Shown: in pieces, positions 1 through 6,599 of the stretch
How the letters are laid out: every line of letters starts with the position of its first letter
Position numbering within the stretch: the stretch's first letter is position 1
From: Candidatus Portnoyibacteriota bacterium
Lineage (GTDB): Bacteria; Patescibacteriota; Minisyncoccia; RBG-13-40-8-A; JAUWHN01
DNA length: 15,384 nucleotides
Direction of reading: 5' to 3'
Assembly: GCA_030605865.1 (NCBI GenBank)
Contig: JAUWHN010000033.1
Location: 1-15,384 of the forward strand
Translations under genes and position numbers: made by a program
The notes under the pieces: generated by a model
Told to the model about the DNA's origin: nothing
The model's database searches: none
What the model saw: only the letters and a program-made list of their open reading frames with translations

Positions 1-794
1 GCATAACCCTTATTTTTGTATTTCTTTTCTAAGTCTGCAATCGATTTATTGGAAAACAGGTGATAGATAGTTAAGAGATTGGAAATTGCTGGTTTTTTCT
101 TTTCATCGTATTTTATTTCTTTACCCGAGTCGGTTACTGCAGTTTTTATTTTTTTTCTAATTACATCCAACGAATCAGAAAGAGCAATATAACTTTGAGG
201 TCCCAGCGATTTACTCATTTTTTCAGCTGGGTCGTTCAAAGACATTATCCGTGCGCCGATTTTGGGTAGCTGGGCCCTGGGTATTGGGAAAACTTCGTTG
301 AATTTATGGTTAAATTTTTTGGCTAAGGTTCGGGCAAGTTCTACGTGTTGCAACTGGTCTTGGCCAACTGGCACCAGATTGGTCTTGTATAAAAGAATAT
401 CAGCAGCCATTAAAATTGGATAAACAAATAGTCCGGCATTAACATTTTTTTGATGTTGTTGGGCTTTTTCTTTAAATTGGGTCATTCGTTCCAATTCACC
501 GAGCGGGGTCAGGGTCCCTAAAATCCAAGCTAATTCTGTGTGTTCAGGAATATGGGATTGAATCATCAGTATTGATTTTTTAGGATTAATACCAGCAGCT
601 AAATAATCTAAAACAACGTCCATGATGTCTTTATTAATCTGCTTGGGGTCAAATGGAGTGGTAATTCCATGATAGTCAACCACAGCAAAAATACAATCAT
701 GTTTTTTTTGAAGTTCTAACCAGTTTTTTGCTGCTCCAAAATAATTGCCAATATGAAGTTGTCCTGTGGGACGCATCCCGCTAAATATTCTCAT
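1..794 (-). CDS. trpS: Tryptophanyl-tRNA synthetase, C-terminal part cut by window edge
   Basis: Class Ic aminoacyl-tRNA synthetase that charges tRNA-Trp with tryptophan in the cytoplasm using ATP. Translating the minus strand from the ATG at 794-792 gives an open frame of 264 codons to the window edge; the family is usually about 330 residues, so roughly the last 65 are missing. The HIGH-type motif is HIGN at residues 14-17 after a GMRPTGQL lead-in. MAADILLYKTNLVPVGQDQ, the tryptophan and adenylate pocket region, follows mid-protein, and a perfect KMSKS loop is at 192-196. The start lies 3 nt after the stop of the tRNA-binding protein gene, so the two are probably one transcript. No frameshift or missing key residue is visible. 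Identity is close to certain; only the end is unseen. Confidence 0.97.
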   Translation of the reverse strand, partial: MRIFSGMRPTGQLHIGNYFGAAKNWLELQKKHDCIFAVVDYHGITTPFDPKQINKDIMDVVLDYLAAGINPKKSILMIQSHIPEHTELAWILGTLTPLGELERMTQFKEKAQQHQKNVNAGLFVYPILMAADILLYKTNLVPVGQDQLQHVELARTLAKKFNHKFNEVFPIPRAQLPKIGARIMSLNDPAEKMSKSLGPQSYIALSDSLDVIRKKIKTAVTDSGKEIKYDEKKKPAISNLLTIYHLFSNKSIADLEKKYKNKGY

Positions 795-797
795 AGT

Positions 798-1118
798 TTA
801 TCTAATTTTAGATCCATTATTTACTTCTTTGTCTGGGTGTAACAAAGTTGCTTTACCATTAGTATCAACGGCCAAAATCATTCCCTGACTTTCAATTCCC
901 TGGATAGTTTTTGGTTCTAAATTGGTTAAAACTGGGATTTGTTTGCCTTTAATATCTTCGGGCTTGTATTTATCAGCAATTCCAGCAACCATTGTGCGTT
1001 TTTCATCGCCTAAATCTATGGTCAATTTTAATAATTTCTCCGTTTCCGGAACAGATTCTGCTTCTAAGATTGTTCCAATTCTTATGTCTAATTTGTCGAA
1101 GTCGTCAAAAGTAATCAT
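798..1118 (-). CDS. Stand-alone tRNA-binding OB-fold protein (Trbp111/MetRS C-terminal-like)
   Basis: A 106-residue protein that is essentially one tRNA-binding OB-fold domain, as found in Trbp111, CsaA and the C-terminal extension of many methionyl-tRNA synthetases. Family hallmarks are DIRIGTILEAESVPETEKLL at about 11-30, LGDEKRTMVAGIADKY near 36-51 and the C-terminal GIESQGMILA near 74-83. Such proteins bind the outside of tRNA as dimers and help synthetases or act as tRNA chaperones. It is followed 3 nt later by trpS, so it may be co-expressed to assist aminoacylation. Which synthetase it serves, most often MetRS in other bacteria, cannot be told from here. The ATG at 1118-1116 is preceded by a TATAGT -10 hexamer 11 nt upstream and by no clear Shine-Dalgarno sequence. 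Domain assignment is firm; the specific partner is inference. Confidence 0.9.
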   Translation of the reverse strand: MITFDDFDKLDIRIGTILEAESVPETEKLLKLTIDLGDEKRTMVAGIADKYKPEDIKGKQIPVLTNLEPKTIQGIESQGMILAVDTNGKATLLHPDKEVNNGSKIR

Positions 1119-1129
1119 GGGTTTTGTGC

Positions 1130-1135
1130 ACTATA
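1130..1135 (-). promoter_or_regulatory. Candidate -10 element for tRNA-binding protein/trpS unit
   Basis: On the minus strand the hexamer TATAGT lies 11 nt before the ATG at 1118. No good -35 is visible at 16-18 nt. If used, transcription would begin within about 4 nt of the start codon. It matches the spacing seen at the other promoters of this window, which is the main reason to list it. Confidence 0.4.
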
Positions 1136-1163
1136 TTGAAATTAGTTAGAACATTAATTCGGA

Positions 1164-1176
1164 GCGGCTTCGCCGC
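1164..1176. repeat. GC-rich palindrome (intergenic copy)
   Basis: GCGGC-TTC-GCCGC, a perfect 5-bp inverted repeat with a 3-nt loop, stands in an otherwise AT-rich 230-nt gap between the pseudopilin gene and the tRNA-binding protein gene. No T-run follows it on either strand, so it is not a standard terminator. It resembles the other GC-rich palindromes in this window in composition and size, though it shares no long exact word with them. Confidence 0.5.
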
Positions 1177-1256
1177 GATCTTTGACAGTTTCAAGTTTTT
1201 CTTTGGCGGCAAATTCTTAAAATTCTATGCAGGAAAAACCTCATAAATCTGATTAA

Positions 1257-1293
1257 GACAGTCATTCTCAAAAACAGTACACCAATAACTGTC
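1257..1293 (-). terminator. Weak candidate terminator after pseudopilin gene
   Basis: Downstream of the pseudopilin stop, the minus strand can form ACAGT-(9 nt)-ACTGT followed at once by a run of T. An alternative 6-bp pairing of ACTGTC at 1293-1288 with GACAGT at 1262-1257 has a longer loop. Both stems are AT-rich and short, so termination here is plausible but weakly supported. The rest of the 1119-1348 gap holds the GC-rich palindrome and a -10 element and no gene. Confidence 0.3.
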
Positions 1294-1348
1294 ATCAAAA
1301 TAAAATCGCTCGAAAATTCAATTAAAGCAAGGTTTTCTATTGTATATT

Positions 1349-1945
1349 TTATTCTATTTTGTAGGCGCAAAAATAACCTTCTTCACAAGGAACAGCGCCG
1401 CAACAAGCATAAAATCCTAAGCCCTTGCAGTCGGCATCACTATAAACCCCTGTTTTACCATCTGGCAACCATAATAAATACGGACCTTTAGGGTAATTAG
1501 CTTGACAATGCCAGGCTACCGTGCTATTTGGACCAGCATGCAGATAAGCATTACCCTTAGCACGATTTCCATATAAAGGATCTAATGGAATTTTTGGTAT
1601 ATAAGGCGCTAACGCAGAGTTCAGGTTGTCGTCACCGGATACATTGCCTAGCCAGCAAGTTGTTGCGCTTTCCATTCCTAAACATTTAGCTATTCCCCCA
1701 GTAGAAAAAAATTCTCCGTCTTGTGAATCTGCCAGCATATATAAAGCAGTCGCAATTTGCCTTAACTCAGTAATTCTTTTCGCATCCCTCGCTTTTGATC
1801 TTACGCTATTAATATTCACTAAAATAATGCTGGCCAAAAGTCCGATGATAGCAATAACTACCAACAATTCAACTAAGGTAAAACCTTTTTTAAGAGAGCC
1901 ATTTAACTTTTTTTCTGAAACATTGCTTAAATATTTTAGAAACAT
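1349..1945 (-). CDS. Type IV pilin-like pseudopilin with cysteine-rich C-terminus
   Basis: A 198-residue prepilin. The leader of 21 residues ends in SLKKG, with cleavage expected between Gly21 and Phe22. The mature protein starts FTLVELLVVIAIIGLLAS, with the conserved Glu at mature position 5, then a helix rich in Lys/Arg typical of GspG/PilA-type pilins. A prepilin peptidase would cleave and N-methylate it, and it would enter a type IV pilus or type II secretion pseudopilus used for adhesion or DNA uptake. The globular part has eight cysteines, including an adjacent pair and four in the last 25 residues, suggesting disulfides outside the membrane. The start at 1945 is chosen because it gives a normal leader and lies 10 nt after a TATAAT box; an in-frame ATG at 2020 would put that box inside the gene. 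No other pilus gene is in the window. Confidence 0.85.
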   Translation of the reverse strand: MFLKYLSNVSEKKLNGSLKKGFTLVELLVVIAIIGLLASIILVNINSVRSKARDAKRITELRQIATALYMLADSQDGEFFSTGGIAKCLGMESATTCWLGNVSGDDNLNSALAPYIPKIPLDPLYGNRAKGNAYLHAGPNSTVAWHCQANYPKGPYLLWLPDGKTGVYSDADCKGLGFYACCGAVPCEEGYFCAYKIE

Positions 1946-1955
1946 TTTGACGTTA

Positions 1956-1961
1956 ATTATA
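1956..1961 (-). promoter_or_regulatory. -10 element of pseudopilin gene
   Basis: A perfect TATAAT on the minus strand lies 10 nt before the chosen ATG at 1945, predicting a 5' leader of only about 3 nt. A matching -35 is not evident. The placement supports the shorter start and an almost leaderless transcript. Confidence 0.5.
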
Positions 1962-2056
1962 CTTTGTTTTCTAAAAAAATTTTCTTTTACTGTTTCGTTT
2001 TCAGCGGGACACAAAACCAAAAATTAAATTTTGACTGGAAGATTCCCTACAATTTG

Positions 2057-2079
2057 GTCGCCGAGCGAAGCGAGGCGAC
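2057..2079. repeat. GC-rich palindrome downstream of tRNA-Leu
   Basis: GTCGCC (2057-2062) and GGCGAC (2074-2079) form a perfect 6-bp inverted repeat around an 11-nt loop. The copy shares the 10-mer AGCGAGGCGA (2069-2078) with the palindromic insert in uvrA (13847-13856), which points to a common origin. It lies between the tRNA gene and the pseudopilin gene. The sequence after it on the minus strand has no T-run, so a simple terminator role is unlikely. Confidence 0.6.
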
Positions 2080-2104
2080 TCACCAATCGTTGACTTTTTC
2101 TCGC

Positions 2105-2191
2105 TGGTGCCGAGGGCGGGACTTGAACCCGCAAGGACTTGCGTCCACTAGCTCCTGAAGCTAGCGTGTCTGCCAATTTCACCACCTCGGC
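2105..2191 (-). tRNA. tRNA-Leu (anticodon CAG)
   Basis: The 87-nt minus-strand sequence folds as a class II tRNA. The acceptor stem is GCCGAGG paired with CCTCGGC, the D stem GTG/CAC, the anticodon stem CTAGC/GCTAG with loop TTCAGGA (anticodon CAG, plus-strand 2155-2157). A long variable arm has the stem GGAC/GTCC, and the T arm is GCGGG-TTCAAGT-CCCGC. The discriminator A and the CCA end are encoded. It reads CUG leucine codons. Its first base directly follows the last base of the PGI/PMI stop codon, so it is probably cut from the end of that mRNA by RNase P. Confidence 0.97.
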
Positions 2192-3208
2192 CTATTTTAA
2201 TCTTTTCTTAAATTCCTCAATTGTTTTTACCGGCGAAGGGTCGGTTTCGTATTCCAGGGCTAAGTAATAAGAGACCCAGTTAGCAAGAAGATAATTAGAG
2301 AACACTTTTGTTAATACATTGAGACCTTGAATGTCGATAGTGCTAACCTTAAGCCCCTTTTCTTTTAATAATTCTGCGGTTATTGTCATTCGTTTCAAAA
2401 TTCTCGGATGATCCAATTTTTTATCCCGCAGAATTAAAGCATGGAACGGGGTGGTAGCATGAACCATCCCTTCCATTTCATTATGATTAAGTTCGGGGAA
2501 ATAATTCCAAAAAGCAGGGGATTTTGAATTTTCATTAAAGTTAATCTTCCAGATTTGAGCCAGGGCTCGGTATTTATCTGAAGTATAGATTATAGGGATT
2601 TTGCCTTTAATTTTTTGGGCTAATTCTTTTCCTTGTTTTTCTAATGCCTTGGGTTTAAGGAATTTACTCATATCTAAAATTTCTTCGTCTAAATCTTTAA
2701 TGATATTAGAATTAGATAATAGTTTTACAATAGAAGCAAATTGAAAGCCAACGGCCTGGCGAGGCTGGATTTTTGCTTTCTGCCTCGCTGACAGGCGGGT
2801 CGGTAGCTTGACCCAGAGATTTTTATCTTTTTTACATAATTCAGCCAATTTTCCATTAGTGGAGATTCCGATAACTGATAGATTTTTTTCTTTTGCTTCT
2901 TGATAGCTTGATGTCGTCTCTTCGGTGTTGCCCGAGTAGGAAACAGCAAATATCAGAGGTCTTGGACTAAGGCGCGTGGGTAGACCATAGCTGCGATGAA
3001 TCCTTATATTTATTGGCCAGCCGTAAAATATTTGAAGCATTTTTAAGATTGTTCCTGGTAAAGCAGAACCACCCATTCCGCAAAAAATTAGTTGATTAAA
3101 GTCACCAAAAATTCTTATATCCTTGGCCACATCTAAACCAATTGGAAATTGCTTAGGGAAATCCATTATTACTTTTTTCATATCGTATTTATCTATTTTC
3201 TTTTTCAT
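2192..3208 (-). CDS. Bifunctional phosphoglucose/phosphomannose isomerase (SIS domains)
   Basis: A cytoplasmic sugar-phosphate isomerase of 338 residues that interconverts glucose-6-phosphate or mannose-6-phosphate with fructose-6-phosphate, linking glycolysis to sugar-nucleotide synthesis. Two SIS domains are present. GMGGSALPG at 44-52 and SYSGNTEET at 90-98 bind the phosphate, PELNHNEMEG at 238-247 carries conserved catalytic-type Glu and His residues, and DPSPV at 323-327 is the family's C-terminal signature. This is the compact type first known from Archaea, not the large classical Pgi. Residues 137-145 (TRLSARQKA) look like an extra loop between KLP and the conserved KIQPR, and their DNA contains a GC-rich palindrome. 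The ATG at 3208 directly follows the TAA of the solute-binding protein gene; the tRNA-Leu abuts its own stop. Confidence 0.93.
   Translation of the reverse strand: MKKKIDKYDMKKVIMDFPKQFPIGLDVAKDIRIFGDFNQLIFCGMGGSALPGTILKMLQIFYGWPINIRIHRSYGLPTRLSPRPLIFAVSYSGNTEETTSSYQEAKEKNLSVIGISTNGKLAELCKKDKNLWVKLPTRLSARQKAKIQPRQAVGFQFASIVKLLSNSNIIKDLDEEILDMSKFLKPKALEKQGKELAQKIKGKIPIIYTSDKYRALAQIWKINFNENSKSPAFWNYFPELNHNEMEGMVHATTPFHALILRDKKLDHPRILKRMTITAELLKEKGLKVSTIDIQGLNVLTKVFSNYLLANWVSYYLALEYETDPSPVKTIEEFKKRLK
2774..2800. repeat. GC-rich palindromic insert within PGI/PMI gene
   Basis: CTGCCT (2780-2785) pairs with AGGCGG (2793-2798) around the loop CGCTGAC, with one G-U pair. It encodes residues 137-145, which have no counterpart that I recall in the family between KLP and IQPR. 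The minus strand shares CAGCGAGGC with the uvrA insert. The length added appears to be nine codons, keeping the frame. Exact borders are estimated. Confidence 0.55.
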
Positions 3209-4924
3209 TTATTTTTTCACTCTTTTAGTTTTTATATACCAATTTTCTATACCAGAGAACCTTTTTGAAGGCACGGGGATATTTTTTATCTCAATGCCCT
3301 TTATTTTTTTACTAACCGGATATAAGTGATAAGGACTATAAAGGAAAACCACCGGCACGTCCTCAATAACTAATTTTTGGAATTCTTCATATTTTTCTTT
3401 TCGCTTTTCCAAATCAGGAGTTTTACGTGCCTCTGCCAAAAGCTCATCAACATCGCTATTGTTATAAAGAGCAAGATTTAATCCGGGGTCTCTTTTTTGA
3501 GAGGAATGCCAGAAAGCAAAAGGATCGGGCTCTGCCCCTAAAACTTCGCCAAAAAGAAGGGCTTGATATTCTCTGGGTCTAATGTAGTCTTGTTGTATTT
3601 CAGCTATATTTAAAATTTTGACTTCTATTTTTGCGTTGACTTTTGACCACTGCTCCTGGAGGACGCCGGCTACGTTTTGAAGCTCAGGCCATTCGGTGGT
3701 GATTAAGGTTATTTCTAAAGGAGTTGGTTCGTCTTCGTTTCCAAAAGTTTTTTCCCTAATATTAGTTTCCTCATTTATTTTCCAGTCAGCAGCATCTAAA
3801 AGATTATTAGCATGTTCAAGCGCAAAATCGTAGATTTTTATTTGAGAAGCATGACCAAAGACCCCATAAGGAATAGGAGAATTCACTGTTACTCCTTGGC
3901 CATCAAGAATTTTATCAATAATTTCCCCTTTATTAGTAGCATAATTTAAAGCCAGCCTGACAATATCATCAGAAAGAGCTTTGCTTTTACTTTGATTAAA
4001 AAATACAGCAAAATAATGGGGAAGTTTAAGAGGATGGATGTTTAATTTTCGTTTATAATTTCTTAGTTGGGATTTATTTTGGGCTGGAATAAAGCTAAGT
4101 CCGTTTAATGACCCTTTATTATAAGCGCCTATTAAAGTTTCTTCATTAATATAGAATTTGAAAGTGATATTTTTTATATAAGGCTTGCCAAAATGATAGT
4201 TTTTATTGGCTTCTAAATAAAGTGTTTTAATTGAACCCTTTTTATCTTTCTCAAACTTTTTAAATTTATAAGGTCCGGTGCCAATTGGTTTAAGATTAAT
4301 TTCAGTAAGAAGAAATTCTGGCGGGGATATGTTTTCCCAAATATGTTTAGGCAGCATTCCAACTGTGGCATTGTTTAAGAAAGGAGCATAAGCATCTTCT
4401 AATTTAAAGCGGATTGTATAATCATCAATTTTTTCGAGCTCAACACCGCTCCAGTTAAATATAAGGGGGCTTTTATAATCCGGATTTTGGATAGTTTGGA
4501 TAGTGAACAGGACATCATCGGCATTAAAGGGTTCATTGTTATGCCAAGTAACATTTTTTCTTAAAAAGAAGTCATAGACTTTACCTTCTTCGCCAATAGC
4601 GTATCGTTCAGCCAGGTCGGTTGTTAGGTTTCCCTGGGAATCGTACTTCATAAGTCCGGAAAAAATTAATTCTGAAACATCTTGGTCAACATCATTAGCC
4701 AAAGAGAGAATTGGGTTAATGTATTGGGGACTGCCAGTAATTCCTTCAATATAACTTCCTCCGTGTACAGGGATTGTTACTGTGCGATCTGTTCGATAGC
4801 CGATTCGCCAGGTTATTAAAGAAACAATAGCTAATACTAAAAGGCCCAAGACAAAATACCGCTCTTTTTTGTTTAATAAAGAGGGTAGTTTTTTCCACTG
4901 AGATATTGATGGCCATTTAATCAT
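3209..4924 (-). CDS. Family-5 solute-binding protein (oligopeptide/dipeptide type), membrane-anchored
   Basis: A 571-residue extracytoplasmic binding protein of the SBP_bac_5 (OppA/DppA) family. A basic N-terminus is followed by one hydrophobic segment at about 23-40 with no lipobox cysteine, so it is probably held by an uncleaved membrane helix. The family start GGSYIEGITGSPQYINP begins near residue 55; the long two-lobed domain includes FNADDVLFTIQTIQNPDYKS and a C-terminal region ending in the typical VPVVFLYSPYHLY stretch. It should bind peptides or other small solutes outside the cell. No permease or ATPase gene adjoins it, so its transporter must be elsewhere or it works without one. 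It starts 6 nt after the secG stop and ends directly at the start of PGI/PMI. The ligand cannot be read from the sequence. Confidence 0.9.
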   Translation of the reverse strand: MIKWPSISQWKKLPSLLNKKERYFVLGLLVLAIVSLITWRIGYRTDRTVTIPVHGGSYIEGITGSPQYINPILSLANDVDQDVSELIFSGLMKYDSQGNLTTDLAERYAIGEEGKVYDFFLRKNVTWHNNEPFNADDVLFTIQTIQNPDYKSPLIFNWSGVELEKIDDYTIRFKLEDAYAPFLNNATVGMLPKHIWENISPPEFLLTEINLKPIGTGPYKFKKFEKDKKGSIKTLYLEANKNYHFGKPYIKNITFKFYINEETLIGAYNKGSLNGLSFIPAQNKSQLRNYKRKLNIHPLKLPHYFAVFFNQSKSKALSDDIVRLALNYATNKGEIIDKILDGQGVTVNSPIPYGVFGHASQIKIYDFALEHANNLLDAADWKINEETNIREKTFGNEDEPTPLEITLITTEWPELQNVAGVLQEQWSKVNAKIEVKILNIAEIQQDYIRPREYQALLFGEVLGAEPDPFAFWHSSQKRDPGLNLALYNNSDVDELLAEARKTPDLEKRKEKYEEFQKLVIEDVPVVFLYSPYHLYPVSKKIKGIEIKNIPVPSKRFSGIENWYIKTKRVKK

Positions 4925-4930
4925 TTCGTT

Positions 4931-5155
4931 TTAAATAAGCATTCTAATAAATGCCGTTAGGATAAATAATATTGCTAGAACTACTGTGGCAGCGAATATA
5001 ATTTTTTCCATTCCTCTTTTTTTATAATAAACCCCGCCTTCGCCACCGCCACCACCAAAAGCGCCTCCGAGTCCGGCGCCACGTTGTTGTAATAAAATGG
5101 TAACAACCAGGAAAACGGCTATTACGATTTGGATGATGTTGAAAATTTCGTTCAT
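4931..5155 (-). CDS. secG: Protein translocase subunit SecG
   Basis: A 74-residue membrane protein, the small subunit of the SecYEG channel that speeds SecA-driven export. Two hydrophobic helices at about 4-22 and 52-72 flank the conserved loop LLQQRGAGLGGAFGGGG at 21-37. Length and motif are normal for bacterial SecG. Its ATG overlaps the stop of the upstream holin-like gene as ATGA, so the two are translationally coupled. The next gene, a secreted binding protein, begins 6 nt after its stop. Identification is secure. Confidence 0.95.
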   Translation of the reverse strand: MNEIFNIIQIVIAVFLVVTILLQQRGAGLGGAFGGGGGEGGVYYKKRGMEKIIFAATVVLAILFILTAFIRMLI

Positions 5156-5511
5156 GATTTTTTCTTAGTAAATGTGTGTGTTAATGCATTAAGAATGGCA
5201 AGTATCACAACTCCCCAGACATAAGCCCAGAGACCAGTAATAGTTAACTCCGGCATAAACCAAGCAACTAACCAAAGAATAACTATGTTGACAATAATCA
5301 TAAATAGACCTAACGTCAAAACAATTAACGGACCGGAGACGAATTTTAAAATAGGTTTAATAACTGAATTGGCTACGGCTAAGACAAGTCCGGTAATTAC
5401 AATGTCAACCAGGTCTCCTGTAAATGTTATACCCGGCACAAAATAAGCAACAGCGAATATTCCTACTGAATTAGTTATTATACTTGCTATGAAACGGAGA
5501 AGTAACCGCAT
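5152..5511 (-). CDS. Holin-like four-helix membrane protein (YvlD / Phage_holin_4_2 family)
   Basis: A 119-residue protein with four predicted membrane helices at about 5-25, 33-52, 57-83 and 92-111 and a basic tail THTFTKKKS. Conserved family features are YFVPGITFTG after helix 1, the ANSVIKPILKFVSGPL segment and WFMPELTI before helix 4. The family is widespread in chromosomes and is called holin by similarity only; its cellular function is not established, and some members respond to envelope stress. There is no phage gene nearby, so a lysis role is unlikely. It is the first gene of the minus-strand run, with its ATG about 6 nt from a -10 element, and its TGA overlaps the secG start. Confidence 0.85.
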   Translation of the reverse strand: MRLLLRFIASIITNSVGIFAVAYFVPGITFTGDLVDIVITGLVLAVANSVIKPILKFVSGPLIVLTLGLFMIIVNIVILWLVAWFMPELTITGLWAYVWGVVILAILNALTHTFTKKKS

Positions 5512-5517
5512 ATTAAT

Positions 5518-5547
5518 ATCATAACATACTTTAATGATTGTTTACAA
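5518..5547 (-). promoter_or_regulatory. Divergent promoter for holin-like/secG run
   Basis: On the minus strand TTGTAA (5547-5542) and TATGAT (5523-5518) are separated by 18 bp. The -10 ends 6 nt before the ATG at 5511, so transcription would begin at or next to the A of the start codon. Its -35 overlaps the -35 of the opposing atp promoter. Confidence 0.5.
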
Positions 5548-5568
5548 ATGTAGATTACTGTGTATAAT
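5541..5568 (+). promoter_or_regulatory. ATP synthase operon promoter
   Basis: TTTACA (5541-5546), a 16-bp spacer and a perfect TATAAT (5563-5568) form a good housekeeping sigma promoter. The -10 ends 10 nt before the ATG at 5579, so the expected start site near 5575 leaves a leader of about 4 nt. The -35 is shared, base for base, with the divergent promoter on the other strand, so the two transcription units may compete. Confidence 0.75.
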
Positions 5569-5578
5569 AAAACTAAAG

Positions 5579-5842
5579 ATGAAAAAAACAGAAAAAGCCG
5601 CCAAGGGCGAGCCTCGCCTCGGGCGGGAAAAATCAGTGTTTTGGCAGGCAGTGAGTCTAACTTTTAAATTTGGCTATACTATAACTATACCGTTGGTTGC
5701 CTTGGCTTTAGGCGGTCGTTTTTTGGATAAAAAATTTGACTCCTCACCGCTTTTACTTTTAGTTGGAATAGTACTGTCATTAATAGTTTCAAGCACCGTA
5801 CTGTTGGTGAAAGTTAAGAAGGTGATGGAAGAGATGAAATAA
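5579..5842 (+). CDS. AtpZ/AtpI-family F1Fo ATP synthase accessory protein
   Basis: An 87-residue membrane protein at the head of the atp operon, where a member of the ATPase_gene1 (AtpZ/AtpI) group is normally found. A basic, hydrophilic N-terminus of about 20 residues precedes two membrane helices at roughly 31-44 and 54-75, joined by the family loop LGGRFLDKKFDSSP. Relatives are implicated in c-ring assembly or ion supply; the exact role here is inferred. An in-frame start at 5534 would lie upstream of the promoter, so the ATG at 5579 is chosen. Residues 7-16 are encoded by a GC-rich palindrome unlike the rest of the gene, perhaps an insertion in this poorly conserved tail. The stop is 1 nt before atpB. 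Confidence 0.85.
   Translation: MKKTEKAAKGEPRLGREKSVFWQAVSLTFKFGYTITIPLVALALGGRFLDKKFDSSPLLLLVGIVLSLIVSSTVLLVKVKKVMEEMK
5597..5627. repeat. GC-rich palindrome in N-terminal codons of atp accessory gene
   Basis: CCGCC (5598-5602) pairs with GGCGG (5622-5626), and inside it GGCGAG (5606-5611) is mirrored by CTCGCC (5613-5618). The block is nearly all G and C between A-runs, encodes the stretch AKGEPRLGR and keeps the frame. Because this N-terminus is variable in the family, insertion cannot be shown without relatives. The hairpin starts about 18 nt after the start codon, where it could affect early translation. Confidence 0.5.
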
Positions 5843-5843
5843 A

Positions 5844-6590
5844 ATGCATATTTCATTAGCTGCAGAACGTATATTTACCATTTTCAAAATGCCGATAACC
5901 AATACTCTTTTGATGTCTTGGATTGCTATGGCTGTTTTAATCTTGATTTCTGTTTTAGCTACCCGAAAACTAAAATTAGTTCCTAGGGGTATTCAAAATT
6001 TTGTAGAGGCCATTATTGAGTTCATTTTAGATTTTATAAATCAGATAACCGGAAACAGAAAAGAGGCAGAGAAATTTTTTCCTTTAGTAACTACTATTTT
6101 TGTTTTTATTTTATTGTCCAATTGGTTGGGTTTGGTGCCTGGAGTGGGAACGATCGGTTTTTTCGAAGTCGCTCACGCAGGAAGCAATGAACAGGTTTTT
6201 ATTCCTTTATTCCGTTCAGCTAATAGTGATTTGAATATGACCTTAGCTTTGGCAATAGTTTCGGTTTTGGCAACTCAAATTTTTGGCATTATAACTATTG
6301 GTTTTTTTAAACATCTTGGCAAGTATATTTCATTTAAAAACCCCGGCTTGACTTTTGCCGGAATTTTGGAGGCCATTGCCGAGGCAGTTAAAGTACTTTC
6401 TTTTTCTTTTCGTCTTTTTGGAAATATTTTTGCCGGAGAAGTTTTGTTAATAGTAATGGCTGTTTTACTTCCTTTTATTGCTCCATTGCCATTTATGCTT
6501 TTAGAGTTATTTGTTGGTTTTATCCAGGCCCTTATTTTTGCAATGTTAACTTTAGTTTTCTTAAAAATCGCTGTAAGCGAAGCACATTAA
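5844..6590 (+). CDS. atpB: ATP synthase Fo subunit a
   Basis: A 248-residue integral membrane subunit forming the two ion half-channels next to the c-ring. The invariant arginine is Arg190 in SFSFRLFGNIFAGE (186-199). The segment SNWLGLVPG at about 92-100 and the last helix ELFVGFIQALIFAMLT (221-236), with its conserved Gln228, are also typical. Five to six hydrophobic helices are apparent. Length is normal. The ATG at 5844 follows the accessory gene's stop by 1 nt, with a purine-rich GGAAGAGATG sequence upstream. The gene is followed by a 73-nt repeat-containing gap before atpE, the largest inside the operon. Confidence 0.96.
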   Translation: MHISLAAERIFTIFKMPITNTLLMSWIAMAVLILISVLATRKLKLVPRGIQNFVEAIIEFILDFINQITGNRKEAEKFFPLVTTIFVFILLSNWLGLVPGVGTIGFFEVAHAGSNEQVFIPLFRSANSDLNMTLALAIVSVLATQIFGIITIGFFKHLGKYISFKNPGLTFAGILEAIAEAVKVLSFSFRLFGNIFAGEVLLIVMAVLLPFIAPLPFMLLELFVGFIQALIFAMLTLVFLKIAVSEAH

Positions 6591-6599
6591 TCATTAATC

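Noticed and set aside
922..1149. Plus-strand open frame of 75 codons
   Set aside because: It is antisense to the tRNA-binding protein gene and shows no signal or motif.
1626..2027. Plus-strand open frame of 133 codons
   Set aside because: It is antisense to the pseudopilin gene, whose motifs are unmistakable; no recognisable protein features.
1964..2158. Open frame of 64 codons on the plus strand
   Set aside because: It runs across the GC-rich palindrome and the antisense of the tRNA-Leu gene and has no family resemblance; such frames arise because the palindrome is free of stops.
5152..5511. Prophage remnant because of a holin-like protein
   Set aside because: No other phage gene, integrase or attachment repeat is present, and this family is common in normal chromosomes.
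5534..5578. Longer N-terminus for the atp accessory protein
   Set aside because: It would start upstream of the -35/-10 pair that drives the operon, so the added residues could not be encoded by that transcript.
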